From positions 236,001 through 300,000 of the forward strand of contig CAJNDS010001913.1 in NCBI GenBank assembly GCA_905221605.1: a stretch of DNA of 64,000 nt, written 5' to 3'. Source of the stretch: Symbiodinium natans (Eukaryota > Sar > Dinophyceae > Suessiales > Symbiodiniaceae). Positions 31,757 through 42,085 of this stretch are shown here, in pieces (the stretch's first letter is position 1; every line of letters starts with the position of its first letter). The notes under the pieces are model-generated. The model was not told the origin of the DNA. It saw nothing but the letters and a program-made list of their open reading frames with translations, and ran no database searches. The position numbers were made by a program, and so were the translations under genes.

Positions 31757-31832
31757 AGGGTTTAGGGTTTAGGGTTGAGGGTTTAGGGTTTAGGGTTTAG
31801 GGTTTAGGGTTTAGGGTTTAGGGTTTAGGGGG
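31757..31832 (+). repeat. TTTAGGG array
   Basis: About 11 units. Confidence 0.95.
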
Positions 31833-31852
31833 TTGCTTATTGCTTCTAGACC

Positions 31853-32046
31853 TTAAGGGTCCATGTGCCTATGTAACCATATCATTCTTGCGCCTTGAAG
31901 CTACTATTTATGGGAACCCCTAAACGGGCCAAGTATACACCTTATGACACCTTAAACCCTAAACCCCAAACCCTAAACCCTAAACACCAAACCCTAAACC
32001 CTAAACCCTAAACCCTATACTAAATAGGTACATGAACCCTTTGGGT
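31853..32046. mobile_element. TCCATGTACC-family hairpin split by a CCCTAAA array
   Basis: Left half 31853-31950 (AAGGGTCCATGTGCCTATGT ... AAGTATACACC) and right arm 32024-32046 (AATAGGTACATGAACCCTT) are the two ends of one hairpin element, parted by about 70 bp of CCCTAAA units at 31951-32022. Confidence 0.55.
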
Positions 32047-32238
32047 TCTTGTGGGGACTTCGGGATTTTAGAAATTTCGGGTCTCTGCTGCCAAGGGTTA
32101 GTGTGGGTAAGGTAGGATGACGGATGACCCCAAAGCTATAAGCCCTGTAAACCCTTCAGATGCTTGCAAAAGCCGATGAGCCCCTAAACCCGAAACCCTA
32201 AACCCTAAACCCTAACCCAAAACCTTAAACCCTCGAAG

Positions 32239-32276
32239 AGGGTGGCTGACGATGTCGCTTGGCGAGATCGCGGCAT
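32239..32276 (+). other. Short exon-like segment
   Basis: Between CCTCGAAG and GTAGCT; open in two frames (one gives RVADDVAWRDRG). Confidence 0.2.
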
Positions 32277-32609
32277 GTAGCTGGTTTGTACGCAACACAG
32301 AGTCCTAACCCTAAAGCCTCCCTTAAACCTGCACCCCCAAGCGCCCCTCCCCCCCCCTTCCCCCCCCTTTGCGACAAAGGCACCTAGCTTGCATGTCGGA
32401 TTCCTGACTGGAGGTTTTCTGGTGCCGAAAGCTAAGCGGGTTGCTGTGATATAGGAATAACTTTATAGGGTTTGTAGGGATGGGGCTTGTAGGGATGCAA
32501 ATTTTGCAGGGTTTGTAGGGCTGTTGGGGTTTAGAGGATCTGCAGGGTTTAGGGTTCATATAGTACTTAGGGTTGTATTGGTGTGACCCAGAACCTGTGA
32601 CTTCGCAGC

Positions 32610-32715
32610 CCTACACCCTCAACCCTGAACCCTAAACCCCTAAACCCTATCCCCCTGAACCCTAAACCCTAAACCCTAAACCCTAAACCCTAAACCCTAA
32701 ACCCTAAACCCTAAG
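32610..32715 (-). repeat. CCCTAAA array
   Basis: About 14 units. Confidence 0.94.
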
Positions 32716-32719
32716 TCAG

Positions 32720-32778
32720 CGATTCAGGACGGGCTCGAGTTTGCCCGAGCCCGCTCTGCAGCTTCTGCAGGCACAGGG
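32720..32778 (+). other. Exon-like island with GTGAGT donor
   Basis: Follows CTAAGTCAG and is followed by the consensus donor GTGAGT. Open in two + frames, IQDGLEFARARSAASAGTG or DSGRARVCPSPLCSFCRHR. Confidence 0.4.
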
Positions 32779-33145
32779 GTGAGTGGGCACCCACTGAATC
32801 TTAAGGCCGTGCTAAGTAAGGGGCAGCGGGGTTCAGGCTTTAGGGTTTAGGGTATAGGGTTTAGGGTTTAGGGTTTAGGGCTTCGGCTTAGAGTTTAGGT
32901 GTTAGGGTTTAGGACTATGGACCTTAAGCCTGTAGCACAGGGGTGTTTTCTTCTTCTAGCTCTGTGCAGAAGTTCCCGAAAGACTAGGTTCAAGGGAGTC
33001 AAACTGGTGCCCCTAAGGATGTACCCCCAAAGAGGTTCCCTTAATCTACTCTTGATATGGCCCTTATACTCGCTTCGAGGATCTTTAAACAGGGTCCCCA
33101 AACCCAAGAGCACAACCTTAGGGGTCCACCGCATTGAAAGCAGAG

Positions 33146-33327
33146 GGCCTGGATTCCATGGCAAATTGGCCGAAACAGCTCGCTTGAGGCGGCTTTTCAA
33201 TGAAAGCTATGCCGTGGTGGCAGCTGATCTCAAGGCCACAGTCGGCCATTCTGATGAGAGCGGCGTGCGAAAACTTGTGCGAAAACTTGCAGCGCTTGAG
33301 CGCGCCGAGCGCCTGAAGCAGCAGTAG
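33146..33327 (+). CDS. Candidate C-terminal exon, charged helical tail
   Basis: Open frame ending in TAG at 33325-33327. It encodes GFHGKLAETARLRRLFNESY, then an Ala/Leu/Lys/Arg-rich segment ending RKLAALERAERLKQQ, which should be a long helix or coiled coil. The frame is open back to about 32899, but the upstream part looks like intron. AG sites at 33142-33145 or 33177-33178 could be the acceptor. The islands at 31461-32778 on the same strand may be upstream exons; phases fit for 31461, 31648, 32720 and 33146 if the second frame of 32720 is used. Family not recognised. Confidence 0.4.
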
Positions 33328-33412
33328 GAAGGTTTAGGGTTAGGGTTTAGTGTTCAGGGTTTAGTGTTTAGTGTTTAGTGTTTAGGGTTTAGGGTTGTGG
33401 CCCAAGTGCATA

Positions 33413-33717
33413 ACCCAGAGGGGCCATTTGTAGTACTAGTCTGGAATTAGGAACCCAAAGACCCTATATAGTATGGTTTTTTGGATATTTCAATAACGGT
33501 ACTGCAAATGGACCCTTCGGGAGAAAAAAGCCTTGCACCCCAAACCCTAAATTTGCCGAATTATACTTTGTGGTGCTTTACTGTAACTTTACATCTTTCG
33601 CCTTTTTGGGTTTCTTGGGTTTCTTAATAAGGCAGCTAAAAGTATTTTTTCCTACCTTCCTAAGTGCAGCCAAGTATAGTAGTACTACAAATGGACCGAC
33701 CCTCTGGGCCTCTGGGT
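33413..33717. mobile_element. 305-bp TIR element, ACCCAGAGGGGCCATTTGTAG
   Basis: The left end ACCCAGAGG..CCATTTGTAGTACTA and right end TAGTACTACAAATGG ... CTCTGGGT are inverted. An internal partial end sits near 33490-33515. No coding capacity. Confidence 0.65.
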
Positions 33718-34052
33718 AAGTCGAACAGCATAAGGTCACCGCAAACGCGACGCGGGACCGCGCGCGGTGATTTGATGCCAATGGCATCCTAAAGCCGACC
33801 AAGAGGGTTTAGGGTTTAGGGTTTAGGGTTTAGGGTCTTGCAGGGGGCGCTTCCAGTAAAGAGGGTCTCTTCCCTTAGTTCCAGTTGTTTTGGGGGGACA
33901 CGCAAGAAAGGAGCGTCCGAAGCCCAAACCCCAACCCCAAACACCAAACCCTAAACCCTAAACCCTAAACTACCTTAAACCCTAAACCCTAAACCCGAAA
34001 CCCTAAACCCTCTCTACCCTGCAAACTCCATAAAGACTCGATCAGCGCTACA

Positions 34053-34076
34053 ATGCCTCCAAAGTCGAAGCCAACC
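34053..34076 (+). other. Possible first exon
   Basis: GCGCTACAATGCCTCCAAAG encodes MPPKSKP before a CCCTAAA run. It could start the gene whose later exons are at 34162 and 34843. Weak on its own. Confidence 0.2.
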
Positions 34077-34161
34077 CTAAACCCTAAGCCCTAAAGCCTA
34101 AACCCTAACCCCTAAACCCTAAGAACCCTAAACCCTAAACCCTAAACCCCCTGCGGTCCAG

Positions 34162-34233
34162 GGCATGACGTGCTGCTGCGCAGCCACGACTGCGACAGGC
34201 TTCTACGGGGTCCAGGCCCGATCTTCTCATGTG
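34162..34233 (+). other. Exon-like island, 24 codons in phase
   Basis: Between GCGGTCCAG and GTGTTTGG; exactly 72 nt, open as GMTCCCAATTATGFYGVQAR. Confidence 0.35.
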
Positions 34234-34244
34234 GTGTTTGGGTT

Positions 34245-34330
34245 ACCCTAAACCCTAAACCCTAAACCCTAAACCCTAAACCCTAAACCCTAAACCCTAA
34301 ACCCTAAACCCTAAACCCTATCTCTAAAAC
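34245..34330 (-). repeat. CCCTAAA array
   Basis: About 12 perfect units. Confidence 0.95.
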
Positions 34331-34842
34331 CCTAAGCAGGTTGGCTTGTAAGGGACCCTATATACAAATTTTTTCGGAGGGTTGACAGGCCAACCCAGCT
34401 AAACCCTGAATCCCCTAATCCCTGAATCCCTCAATCCTTGAGCCCTAAACCCCTAAACCCTAACAACCGAAACCCTAAATCCCTAAGTCCTAAACCCCTA
34501 TAACGTTTTTGGGGTTGAGGGATGAGGGATGAAAGAATGTTCGCGCGTCTGGGGTTCACCTTTTTGATTGAGTTAGGGTTTAGGGCTTAGGGTTCAGGGT
34601 TTAGGGTTTAGGGTGCAGGGTTCAGGGTTTAGGGTTTAGGGTTTCAGGGCGTTCGGCTCGATGACCTCCCCCCCCCCCCAAATTTGAGATTGGGGTCCCC
34701 TCCAATGCCCAAGAGAGGTGACGGTTTCGGATGTACTTGGGGTGTAGGTTTAGGGTGCAGGGTTCAGGGTTTAGGGTTTAGGGTTTAGGAAGCTCAGGAG
34801 TAAAGCACATTCCTCTTGGCTGGGGCGGCGCCGCACCCGCAG

Positions 34843-35275
34843 GTCTGCCCTACTCAAAGTCAGAAGCAGGAGCGCATTGCAAGTATTTGCCAGAGGAACA
34901 CAGCCAGCAATCACTGAGCAGAGTTCAGCGGCAAAGGGGCCTTCAGCACATCTGCCACATGTGCGGCGCCTACAGTCGTGCAAGCCACGGCAGGCGCAGA
35001 CACCCGTGCCACTAAGCGAGCTCCCAAAATGGGGCCGCTGCGGCAGCTGCGGCTACGCCCTCACGCCCCACATGTTCCGGACTGGGCCGTACAAGGGCCA
35101 TGTCAGACTCGCGTGCGCGAACTTCTGCCGCGGGCAAGAACAAATGGAGCCAGGAGATGCTGGTTTCACACAAAGTTTCCGCTCCACAGACCAGCGGAGG
35201 CTGGTGCCTACATTCGTCGCTATTTCCAAGAGTGCAGCTCAACATTTATTTCTTCCTCGCGGCCCATGTACCTGA
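34843..35275 (+). CDS. Candidate terminal exon with zinc-ribbon-like Cys motif
   Basis: Follows CGCACCCGCAG and is open for about 143 codons to a TGA at 35273-35275. The notable core is WGRCGSCGYALTPHMFRTGP, then YKGHVRLACANFCRGQ: C-x2-C and C-x3-C spaced like a zinc ribbon. The N-terminal part is Gln/Ala/Ser-rich. The frame beginning at phase 0 stops early at 34915-34917, so the reading frame depends on the unknown upstream exon. Several other frames in this GC-rich stretch are also open, so the call rests on the Cys motif. Family not recognised. Confidence 0.4.
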
Positions 35276-35330
35276 ACCCCTAAACCCTAAACCCTAAAGC
35301 CTAAACCCTAAACCCTAAACCCTAAACCCT

Positions 35331-36090
35331 ATGCTATAAACTTAGAATTGAAACTGCTATATAGCATGCACTTGGGCCTTCAAAAGGGTTCCTATAGTAG
35401 CCTCGGGACTCACGTAAACCCCTAAGCCCCTATAAGCCCTGTAAACCCTTCACGATAGGTAGAAGGGGTCGGAAGTTCCTCATGGTCCCTATATAACTAT
35501 ACTAGAATAACCCCCCCCCAAAACCCTATTCTAATTACCCTCAACCTTAAACCCTCAACCCTAAACCTAAATCCTAAACCCTAACCCTAATTCCAAGCCA
35601 ATGCGTCTCCGGAGCTACAAATTGGAGTTTAGGGTTTAGGGTATAGGATTAACCCCGCCCCCCCAAAATATTTTTTTAAAAGCCTACACAGCATGATACC
35701 CGCATGCACCCATCAAAGGCAGGGAAGCCGCTAACAAACCTTTCAACCTGCTTGTGGCTTTTAGTTGTGGCAGGGCCCAAGACTTGGGGTTTAGAATTTA
35801 GACCGGGTTGAGAGTGTTGGGGTTCGGGGAAGTTCTTGTTCTAGAGGCTTTGGTTTTGCTGGTTTGGCTTGGGATTTGGGATTTCGGGTTCCGGGTTATG
35901 CTGGATCTTTTTTGTAGGGCGCCGTATTGTAGTCTTCGAATCCCCAAACCTAATTAAGACCCAAACCTTACTCCCCCAGTTCACAAAGACAAGAGATATG
36001 GTATACTTCTCGGGGTATAGCTCCGAACCTACAAACCATAAATAAGTCCTAAGGCATAAACTTAAACCTCAAACCTTAAGAAATACTGGG
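35331..36090. other. Stretch without a recognised gene
   Basis: Contains a TATAGCATGC/GGGCC fragment related to the hairpin family (35325-35400), worn CCCTAAA words and AT-rich ordinary sequence. Confidence 0.3.
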
Positions 36091-36192
36091 TCTTGGAGTA
36101 CTATACTTTAATACTTTTTTTGGTTCTGGGTTCCGATTATAGCTACTTATACCTAAAAAGTATATACTTCTTTTCCAGGGTCTACTCCAAAG
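36091..36192 (+). mobile_element. GGAGTACTACAC-family element, copy 2
   Basis: Same orientation as 20693-20792; starts CTTGGAGTACTATAC, ends TCTACTCCAAAG. Confidence 0.55.
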
Positions 36193-36572
36193 CTAAGAAT
36201 ACCCCTAACCCTTAAACTGAAAAGTCCTCAACCCTGATTACGCACGTTGGGGTCTGAGTTTGTAGGTGCCGAGCGACACAAGAGCACGGGATTGAGTGGA
36301 AAACATCGAGCGCGCAAGTTCTGCAACCCGTGACTACATACACCCTTAACCCTAAACATCTGAACTATACAGCCCTGAACCCTAAAAGATCCTAGGACAC
36401 AGAAAGGACCCTTATTATGTTTAGAGCCCCCAAAAAACCACCCAAAACCCTTTAAACAAACACCCTTTACAAGACAACCCCAACCCCCCGCCACCCCCTC
36501 CCCCCCCCCCCAAAAAAAAAAAAACTAAACCCTAAACCCTCAACCCTAAACCCTAAACCCTATTCAACACAG

Positions 36573-36653
36573 GTTCTGGCTCCGCACGCCTTCGCCTCGC
36601 TGATCGACACCTGGATCGTGGACCCAATGGAGTCTAGCCTGAATGAGCTGGGG
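36573..36653 (+). other. Exon-like island, 27 codons in phase
   Basis: Between TTCAACACAG and GTTTCT; exactly 81 nt, open as VLAPHAFASLIDTWIVDPME and onward to NELG. CCCTAAA left, TTTAGGG right. One of the most protein-like islands. Confidence 0.45.
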
Positions 36654-36674
36654 GTTTCTATGGGTTAGGGGTTA

Positions 36675-36752
36675 GCGTTTTAGGGTTTAGGGTTTAGGGT
36701 TTAGGGTTTAGGGTTTAGGGTTTAGGGTTTAGGGTTTAGGGTTTAGGGTTTA
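36675..36752 (+). repeat. TTTAGGG array
   Basis: Eleven near-perfect units. Confidence 0.96.
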
Positions 36753-37683
36753 CCTGAAGGCTCCAATGTGGTTCTTTTCTTTTTTTTTTTTTTGGGGGGG
36801 GGGGTGAGTTACAGGGGATTGTGGTATACTATGCAACAGGTACTACATAGGAGCCTTTGGGTGGGGTTCAGGGCTTGAGACGGGTTCTTTTAGGCTTTTG
36901 AAGGTTTTTTCCTTGTGTAGGCTCAAGGCGTTGTTCGGGGTTGAGGGTCCGGGGTTGAGGGTGCATAGATCCCAGTAGTAACTACCTTGTTCCCTTTCCG
37001 TTTGGGTGTCACCCTAAACAACCTCAACCCTAAACCCTACAGGTTGAACCCTAAACCTGTACACCAGGGTGTAGGGTTTAGGGTGAAGCCCGCCGCGCCC
37101 TAAACCCTTGACCCTAGAACCGCAAGATCTGCGGCATCTACCCTCTTTTCGTTCCATGCCCTTATAGGGTTTAGGGGTTAGGGGTTTAGGGTTTGGGGTG
37201 TAGGGTTTAGGGTATTGGGCCGCCTCAAGACAACGCCCGAAGACTGAGCATGCAGCGGGCCGCAAGGTCGAGAAGGGAAGGGGCCAGGGGCAGCAGGGCG
37301 ATGGGATTCTTGAACATTTCAAGAACCCTAAGCCGTTAAACCCCTTAATGCCCATCAAGCCTAAAACCCCTCGAACCCCTAAAACCCCTCAAACCCGCCT
37401 AAGGATTCAAAGGGTTTAGAGTTTAGGGTTTAGGGCTTGGCGTTCAGGGTCTCCAAACCCATATACCCCCAAATTAGCCAAACCCTAAGCCTCCCGCAGC
37501 CATATTACCCTAAACCCTAAACCCTAACTAAACCCTAAACCCCCTTTAAACCCTGTGTTCCTCAAAGCCCTGAACCCTCAAAGCTATTCACACCCCAAGG
37601 ATCATCCTCGGGAACCTAAAACCTAAAATCCTGAGGTTATAAGGGTTTTAGGAGTTCGGGTTTCGGGTTTAGGGTTTAGGGCC

Positions 37684-37746
37684 AGCCCTAAACCCTAAAC
37701 CCTAAACTCTAAACCCTAAACCCTAAACCCTAAACCCTAAACCCCC
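37684..37746 (-). repeat. CCCTAAA array
   Basis: About nine units. Confidence 0.94.
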
Positions 37747-37754
37747 CCATATAG

Positions 37755-37842
37755 CTTTCATCAAGCGAGGTGCACGCCTGCCCGAGCCATTCGGCGCTCA
37801 TCCGCCGCATCGCCGCCACGCGGAGCTTCCGTGCGGCCACGC
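37755..37842 (+). other. Exon-like island
   Basis: Between CCCCATATAG and GTTTAGG; open as SSSEVHACPSHSALIRRIAA and onward. Convergent arrays. Confidence 0.38.
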
Positions 37843-37884
37843 GTTTAGGGGACTGCGCTTCGGCCGCATGGGGGGGGGGGGGGT

Positions 37885-37955
37885 TGGGGTTTAGGGTTTA
37901 GGTTTGGGGTTTAGGGTTTAGGGTTTAGGGTTTGGGGTTTGCGGTTTAGGCTTTG
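37885..37955 (+). repeat. TTTAGGG / TTTGGGG array
   Basis: About nine units. The flanks 37845-37871 and 37954-37979 are a direct duplication of about 27 bp (GGGGACTGCGCTTCGGCCGC and a near copy). Confidence 0.9.
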
Positions 37956-38202
37956 GGGGACTGCACTTTGGCCGCATGGAGGGTGTTTAGGGTTTGGGAT
38001 TTTGGGGTTTTGGGTGGTTTAGGGCGTATGGTTTACGGCGTGGGTGCTATAGCTTGTATTTCGTGAGTCATACATACCCGACGAATTGGCAGGTTTCGGG
38101 GTGATAGCGTAAATTTGCTCTCAGTCAGAGGGAGGTGCGGAGTAGTGTGACTGTCTAGGTTTGTTGTGCTCATCACCTCTTTGAGTCAGCGTGTAGGCTT
38201 TA

Positions 38203-38214
38203 GTTCCACCGGCC
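38203..38214 (+). promoter_or_regulatory. Predicted short leader of gene 2 after acceptor AG
   Basis: GTAGGCTTTAG ends at 38203, 11 nt before the ATG, a spacing almost equal to gene 1. Confidence 0.35.
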
Positions 38215-39711
38215 ATGGCAATTTCTGTTGATGTGCATCTGCTCAGTGGCAGGAGGGCGTCTCTTGAGATTCAGGAAGATGCATCTGTGGAAGAATTGAA
38301 CCAACGTGCGCAGAGCGCTTTGGCTGTTGGCAAAGGGCGGCTGTTGAGTGCTGATGGCCACATGCTGAATGCAGCACTGACGGTTAAGCGGGCAAGGATA
38401 CAGAGCCGTGATGAGCTGTGCCTGCAAATACGGCTGCCGCAAGTGGTCGAGGGTCCTGGTTTTGCAGCGCTTCTCGGCGATGGCTCTGTTGTAACCTGGG
38501 GCGATGCCTTTTCTAATGGCGACAGCAGTTCCGTGCAAGCTCAGCTGAAAGGCGTGCAGCGCATCCAAGCGTCTCGATATGCTTTTGCTGCGATCCTCGG
38601 TGATGAATCGGTCGTGACCTGGGGCGACGCTGATTGGGGCGGTGACAGCAGTTCCGTGCAAGCTCAGCTGAAGGGCGTCAAGCATATCCAAGCTGCTGAA
38701 TGTGCGTTTGCCGCGATGCTCGGTGATGGATCCGTTGTGACCTGGGGCGATGCTGTTTCTGGCGGCGACAGCTCTTCTGTGCAAGGTCAGCTGAAGGGCG
38801 TGCAGGGCATCCAAACTCCTAAACGTGCAGCACGTGCCTTTGCAGCGATCCTGGGTGATGGATCTGTTGTCACCTGGGGTCATGCTGATTTAGGTGGCGA
38901 CAGCAGCGCAGTGCAAGCTCAGCTGAAGGGCGTGCAGCACATTCAAGCTTCTTTAGCTGCTTTTGCCGCGATCCTCGGTGATGGATCGGTCGTGACCTGG
39001 GGCGATGCAGTTGCTGGTGGCGACAGTAGTTCGGTGCAAGCTAAGTTGAAGGGCGTCAAGCATATCCAAGCTGCTGAATGTGCCTTTGCCGCGATCCTCG
39101 ATGATGGATCTGTTGTGACCTGGGGCCACGATAATTCTGGCGGCGACAGCAATTCTGTCCAAGCTCAGCTGAAGGGCGTGCAGCGCATCCAAGCTTCTAA
39201 ACGTGCCTTTGCGGCGATCCTCGGTGATGGATCCGTTGTGACCTGGGGCGATGCCGATTTAGGTGGCGACAGCAGTGCAGTGCAAGCGCAGCTGAAGGGC
39301 GTGAAGCACGTCCAAGCTTCTGAACGTGCCTTTGCGGCGGTCCTCACTGATGGATCTGTTGTGACTTGGGGCGGCGCTTGGTATGGTGGCGACAGCAGTG
39401 CAGTGCAAGCTGAGCTGAAAGGTGTGCAGCAAATCCAAGCTTCTCTAGGTGCTTTTGCCGCAATCCTCGGTGATGGCTCTGTTGTGACCTGGGGCGCTTC
39501 TTGTTATGGTGGCGACAGCAGTGCAGTGCAAGCTCAGCTGAGGGGCGTGCAACACATCCAAGCTTCTATGTTTGCTTTTGCCGCGATCCTCGGCGATGGA
39601 TCTGTTGTGACCTGGGGCGATCCCGGCTTTGGTGGCGACAGCAGTTCTGTGCAGCGTCAGCTCAGGGGGGCACCCCGCATTCACAAGAAAGGCTCAGCTG
39701 CTGCTAGTTGA
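38215..39711 (+). CDS. Ubiquitin-like domain protein with ten RCC1-like repeats
   Basis: A 498-residue intronless frame. Residues 1-76 are ubiquitin-like (VDVHLLSGRRASLEIQEDAS start, LQIRL end) and align with the start of the protein at 617-2755. About ten repeats of 41 residues follow, with consensus AFAAILGDGSVVTWGDADLG then GDSSAVQAQLKGVKHIQAS. GDGSVVTWG is the hallmark of RCC1 beta-propeller blades; RCC1/HERC proteins act as exchange factors or ubiquitin-ligase scaffolds, but there is no HECT domain here. The repeats are 123 bp and highly similar. One carries a three-residue insertion (KRAARAFAA). Standard RCC1 blades are about 50-60 residues, so these are short. No signal peptide. Similar proteins are common in dinoflagellate gene sets. 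Confidence 0.85.
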   Translation: MAISVDVHLLSGRRASLEIQEDASVEELNQRAQSALAVGKGRLLSADGHMLNAALTVKRARIQSRDELCLQIRLPQVVEGPGFAALLGDGSVVTWGDAFSNGDSSSVQAQLKGVQRIQASRYAFAAILGDESVVTWGDADWGGDSSSVQAQLKGVKHIQAAECAFAAMLGDGSVVTWGDAVSGGDSSSVQGQLKGVQGIQTPKRAARAFAAILGDGSVVTWGHADLGGDSSAVQAQLKGVQHIQASLAAFAAILGDGSVVTWGDAVAGGDSSSVQAKLKGVKHIQAAECAFAAILDDGSVVTWGHDNSGGDSNSVQAQLKGVQRIQASKRAFAAILGDGSVVTWGDADLGGDSSAVQAQLKGVKHVQASERAFAAVLTDGSVVTWGGAWYGGDSSAVQAELKGVQQIQASLGAFAAILGDGSVVTWGASCYGGDSSAVQAQLRGVQHIQASMFAFAAILGDGSVVTWGDPGFGGDSSSVQRQLRGAPRIHKKGSAAAS

Positions 39712-39954
39712 TGCGGCGCTCTTCGCCCTGGAAAACTCAAACCTTTTCCTTACGACGCCCCAAGAACTTGGGCACTGAGTTAGGGTCCGTTTTTGTTTTT
39801 GGAAGGGGGGGTTGGAGAACCCCAAATCCTAAGCCCCTCGAAGCCCTAGAGCTTCAACCCTCAACCCAAAAACGAAAACCCATATCCCAAGCACCCTATG
39901 ACCCCAAGTGGGCCCTTATCCCTTTTGTTTGGGGCTTAGGGCTTAAGGTTTAGA

Positions 39955-40057
39955 CAACCTGGACCCAGACTCGGCCCTCATTCCTTTTTTTTGGGGTTTA
40001 GGTGTCTAAACCCCTGTACTCCAAAACAGGGTGCCCTGTTTTATTCCCCAGGTTACC
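39955..40057 (+). mobile_element. CTAGGACCCAGAG-family element
   Basis: GGACCCAGACTCGGCCCTCATTCC, AAACAGGGTGCCCTG and CCCCAGGTTACCC match the family; the ends are worn. Confidence 0.4.
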
Positions 40058-40145
40058 CTTGGCCCTAGACACCCAAGAAATCCCAACAGTTGGGGGAGGC
40101 GGGGAGTCTTTCAGAGGCGGGGCTTGGAAGGGTGGGTTCGAGGTT

Positions 40146-40270
40146 TTTTGAACCCTAAGACCCTAAAACCCTAAAACCCTAAAACCCTAAAACCCTAAAA
40201 CCCTAAAACCCTAAAACCCTAAAACCCTAAAACCCTAAAACCCTAAAACCCTAAAACCCTAAGCCCTAAG
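40146..40270 (-). repeat. CCCTAAAA octamer array
   Basis: About 15 perfect CCCTAAAA octamers, the complement of the TTTTAGGG variant seen at 8190-8330. Confidence 0.96.
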
Positions 40271-40430
40271 CCCCATAAACCCTAAGCCTTAAGCCGTAAA
40301 CTCTGAACCTATACCCTATATTTATTTAAGTTTTTTTTGGGCTCAACAGGGCTTATCGGCCTTGTGATATCAGGTTTTTTGGGGCTGGTTGAGTCGAAGG
40401 GATAGGGCTGTCAGGATTCTTCTTAAGCCC

Positions 40431-40540
40431 TAAACCCTAAAACTTGCCCTAAACCCTAAACCCTAAACCCTAAACCCTAAACCCTAAACCCTAAACCCTA
40501 AACCCTAAACCCTAAACCCTAAACCCTAAACCCTAAACCT
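40431..40540 (-). repeat. CCCTAAA array
   Basis: About 14 units. Confidence 0.96.
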
Positions 40541-41364
40541 GCAGGGGTTCAATTCTTCTTGTAGAGCACCCTGAACCCCAGCTCCCCCTTGCCCTAACCC
40601 AAGCTCCGTGGCTCCGCAGACCACTCCGCCTCCCGAGCTCGCCATACCCCTAAACCCTAAACCCTAAACCCTAAACCCTAAACCCTAAACACCCCCCGAA
40701 CTCGACATCTGCAACCCTTATGGGGTATATATAGGGTACCCTATATACTCCCTTAAAGGGTATATACAGGGTACCTGTTGTAATCCCTTATGGGTTCAGG
40801 GTTGAGGGTTTAGGGTGCAGGGTTTATAGAGAGTTGAGGGTTTAGGGTTTATAGAGTTTAAGGTTTAGGATTTGTAGAGCTTGGGGTTCATAGAGTTTAG
40901 GGTGTAGGGTTCATGAGGTTTTAGGGTTTTTCCCACATTCGACAACGACAGGGTGCCATGCTCATGCCTAGCTTAGGGACAGAAAGCACCCTTTTGCTTA
41001 CCCAATAGTTGAACTTTTTCTGGGGGGCCTTATTTGGCAGTAGACAATATAGCTTAACCCTGTTTTCTGCCTTGGCATTGGTGAAGTAGAAGTCCTAAAC
41101 CCCAAACCTCTTGGCCTCAAACCTTCAAGCCCCCTTCTTCTTTTCTTACTACGCTGACGAGTTTGGAGGGGGTTTTCAGGGTTTTGGGTTTGGGGAGTTT
41201 AGGTTTTCTGGGGTCCACGGGCCACGTTTAACTTGGTTGGTGGCTGGACTTGCCCACCCACGACGTACCTCCTGGTACTACACAGACGTGGCCGCCTTCC
41301 CTAAACCCTAAAGCCTACACCCTAAACCTCGTTTGGAAGGCTTCAGGGAGTCAGCGGCCCCTAT

Positions 41365-41455
41365 ACCCTAAACCCTCAACCCTCAATCCTAAACCCTAAA
41401 CCCTAAACCCTAAACCCTAAACCCTAAGCCCTAAGCCCTAAACCCTAAACCCTTA
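41365..41455 (-). repeat. CCCTAAA array
   Basis: About 12 units; left arm of a convergent pair. Confidence 0.94.
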
Positions 41456-41503
41456 CGAAGTCTGCTTCGCCCTGAGGCTTTCTGCATCTTTTCCCAACCA
41501 CAG

Positions 41504-41559
41504 GGGCAATCCTCCTCTTCTGGCCCAGCGTGACCGCTGCGGCGGCGTGCGGGCCTCGG
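41504..41559 (+). other. Exon-like island with strong acceptor
   Basis: The preceding GCTTTCTGCATCTTTTCCCA then ACCACAG is the best pyrimidine tract in the array field. Open as AILLFWPSVTAAAACGPR up to GTTTAGG. Confidence 0.42.
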
Positions 41560-41655
41560 GTTTAGGGTTTAGGGTTTAGGGTTTAGGGTTTAGGGTTTAG
41601 GGTTTAGGGTTTAGGGTTTAGGGTTTAGGGTTTAGGGTTTAGGGTTTAGGGTTTA
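41560..41655 (+). repeat. TTTAGGG array
   Basis: About 13 perfect units. Confidence 0.97.
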
Positions 41656-41989
41656 GGCTCCGAAAGGGTTCAGGGTTTAGGGCTTAGGGTTTAGGGTTAC
41701 CCGGAATTTTGGGAGGACCGCAAGAGTAGATCCTCTGAGAATGACCCAATAGCAGTATGGGGTACTATTTGCGGGTGCTACTTTTTGGACCCTCCCAGGG
41801 GTCTAGGTAGGCCTTTGGGTGTAGGTTGTTTTTTATTTTTCGGGTGGCTTTAGGGTTTAGGGGCACCCTTGTCCCCAAACCCCAAACCCCAAAAAGCCTC
41901 AACAAGCGTTAAACCCCTAAACCTTCTGCAGGGCTTTTGGGACGCTGGCAGTAAAACTTGTAGCGACCTAGGAACCATAAACCCTTAAT

Positions 41990-42085
41990 TCCTAGACCCT
42001 AAACCCTAAACCCTAAACCCTAAGCCCCAAACCCTAAACCCTAAACCCTAAACCCTAAACCCTAAACCCTAAACCCCAAACCCCT
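41990..42085 (-). repeat. CCCTAAA array
   Basis: About 13 units. A possible short exon (42156-42188, after GCTGAGCACAG, up to GTTTAGG) follows. Confidence 0.93.

Noticed and set aside
38200-39684. Minus-strand frames overlapping gene 2
   Set aside because: Shadows of the repetitive coding sequence; the + strand frame has the RCC1 signature and an intact start and stop.
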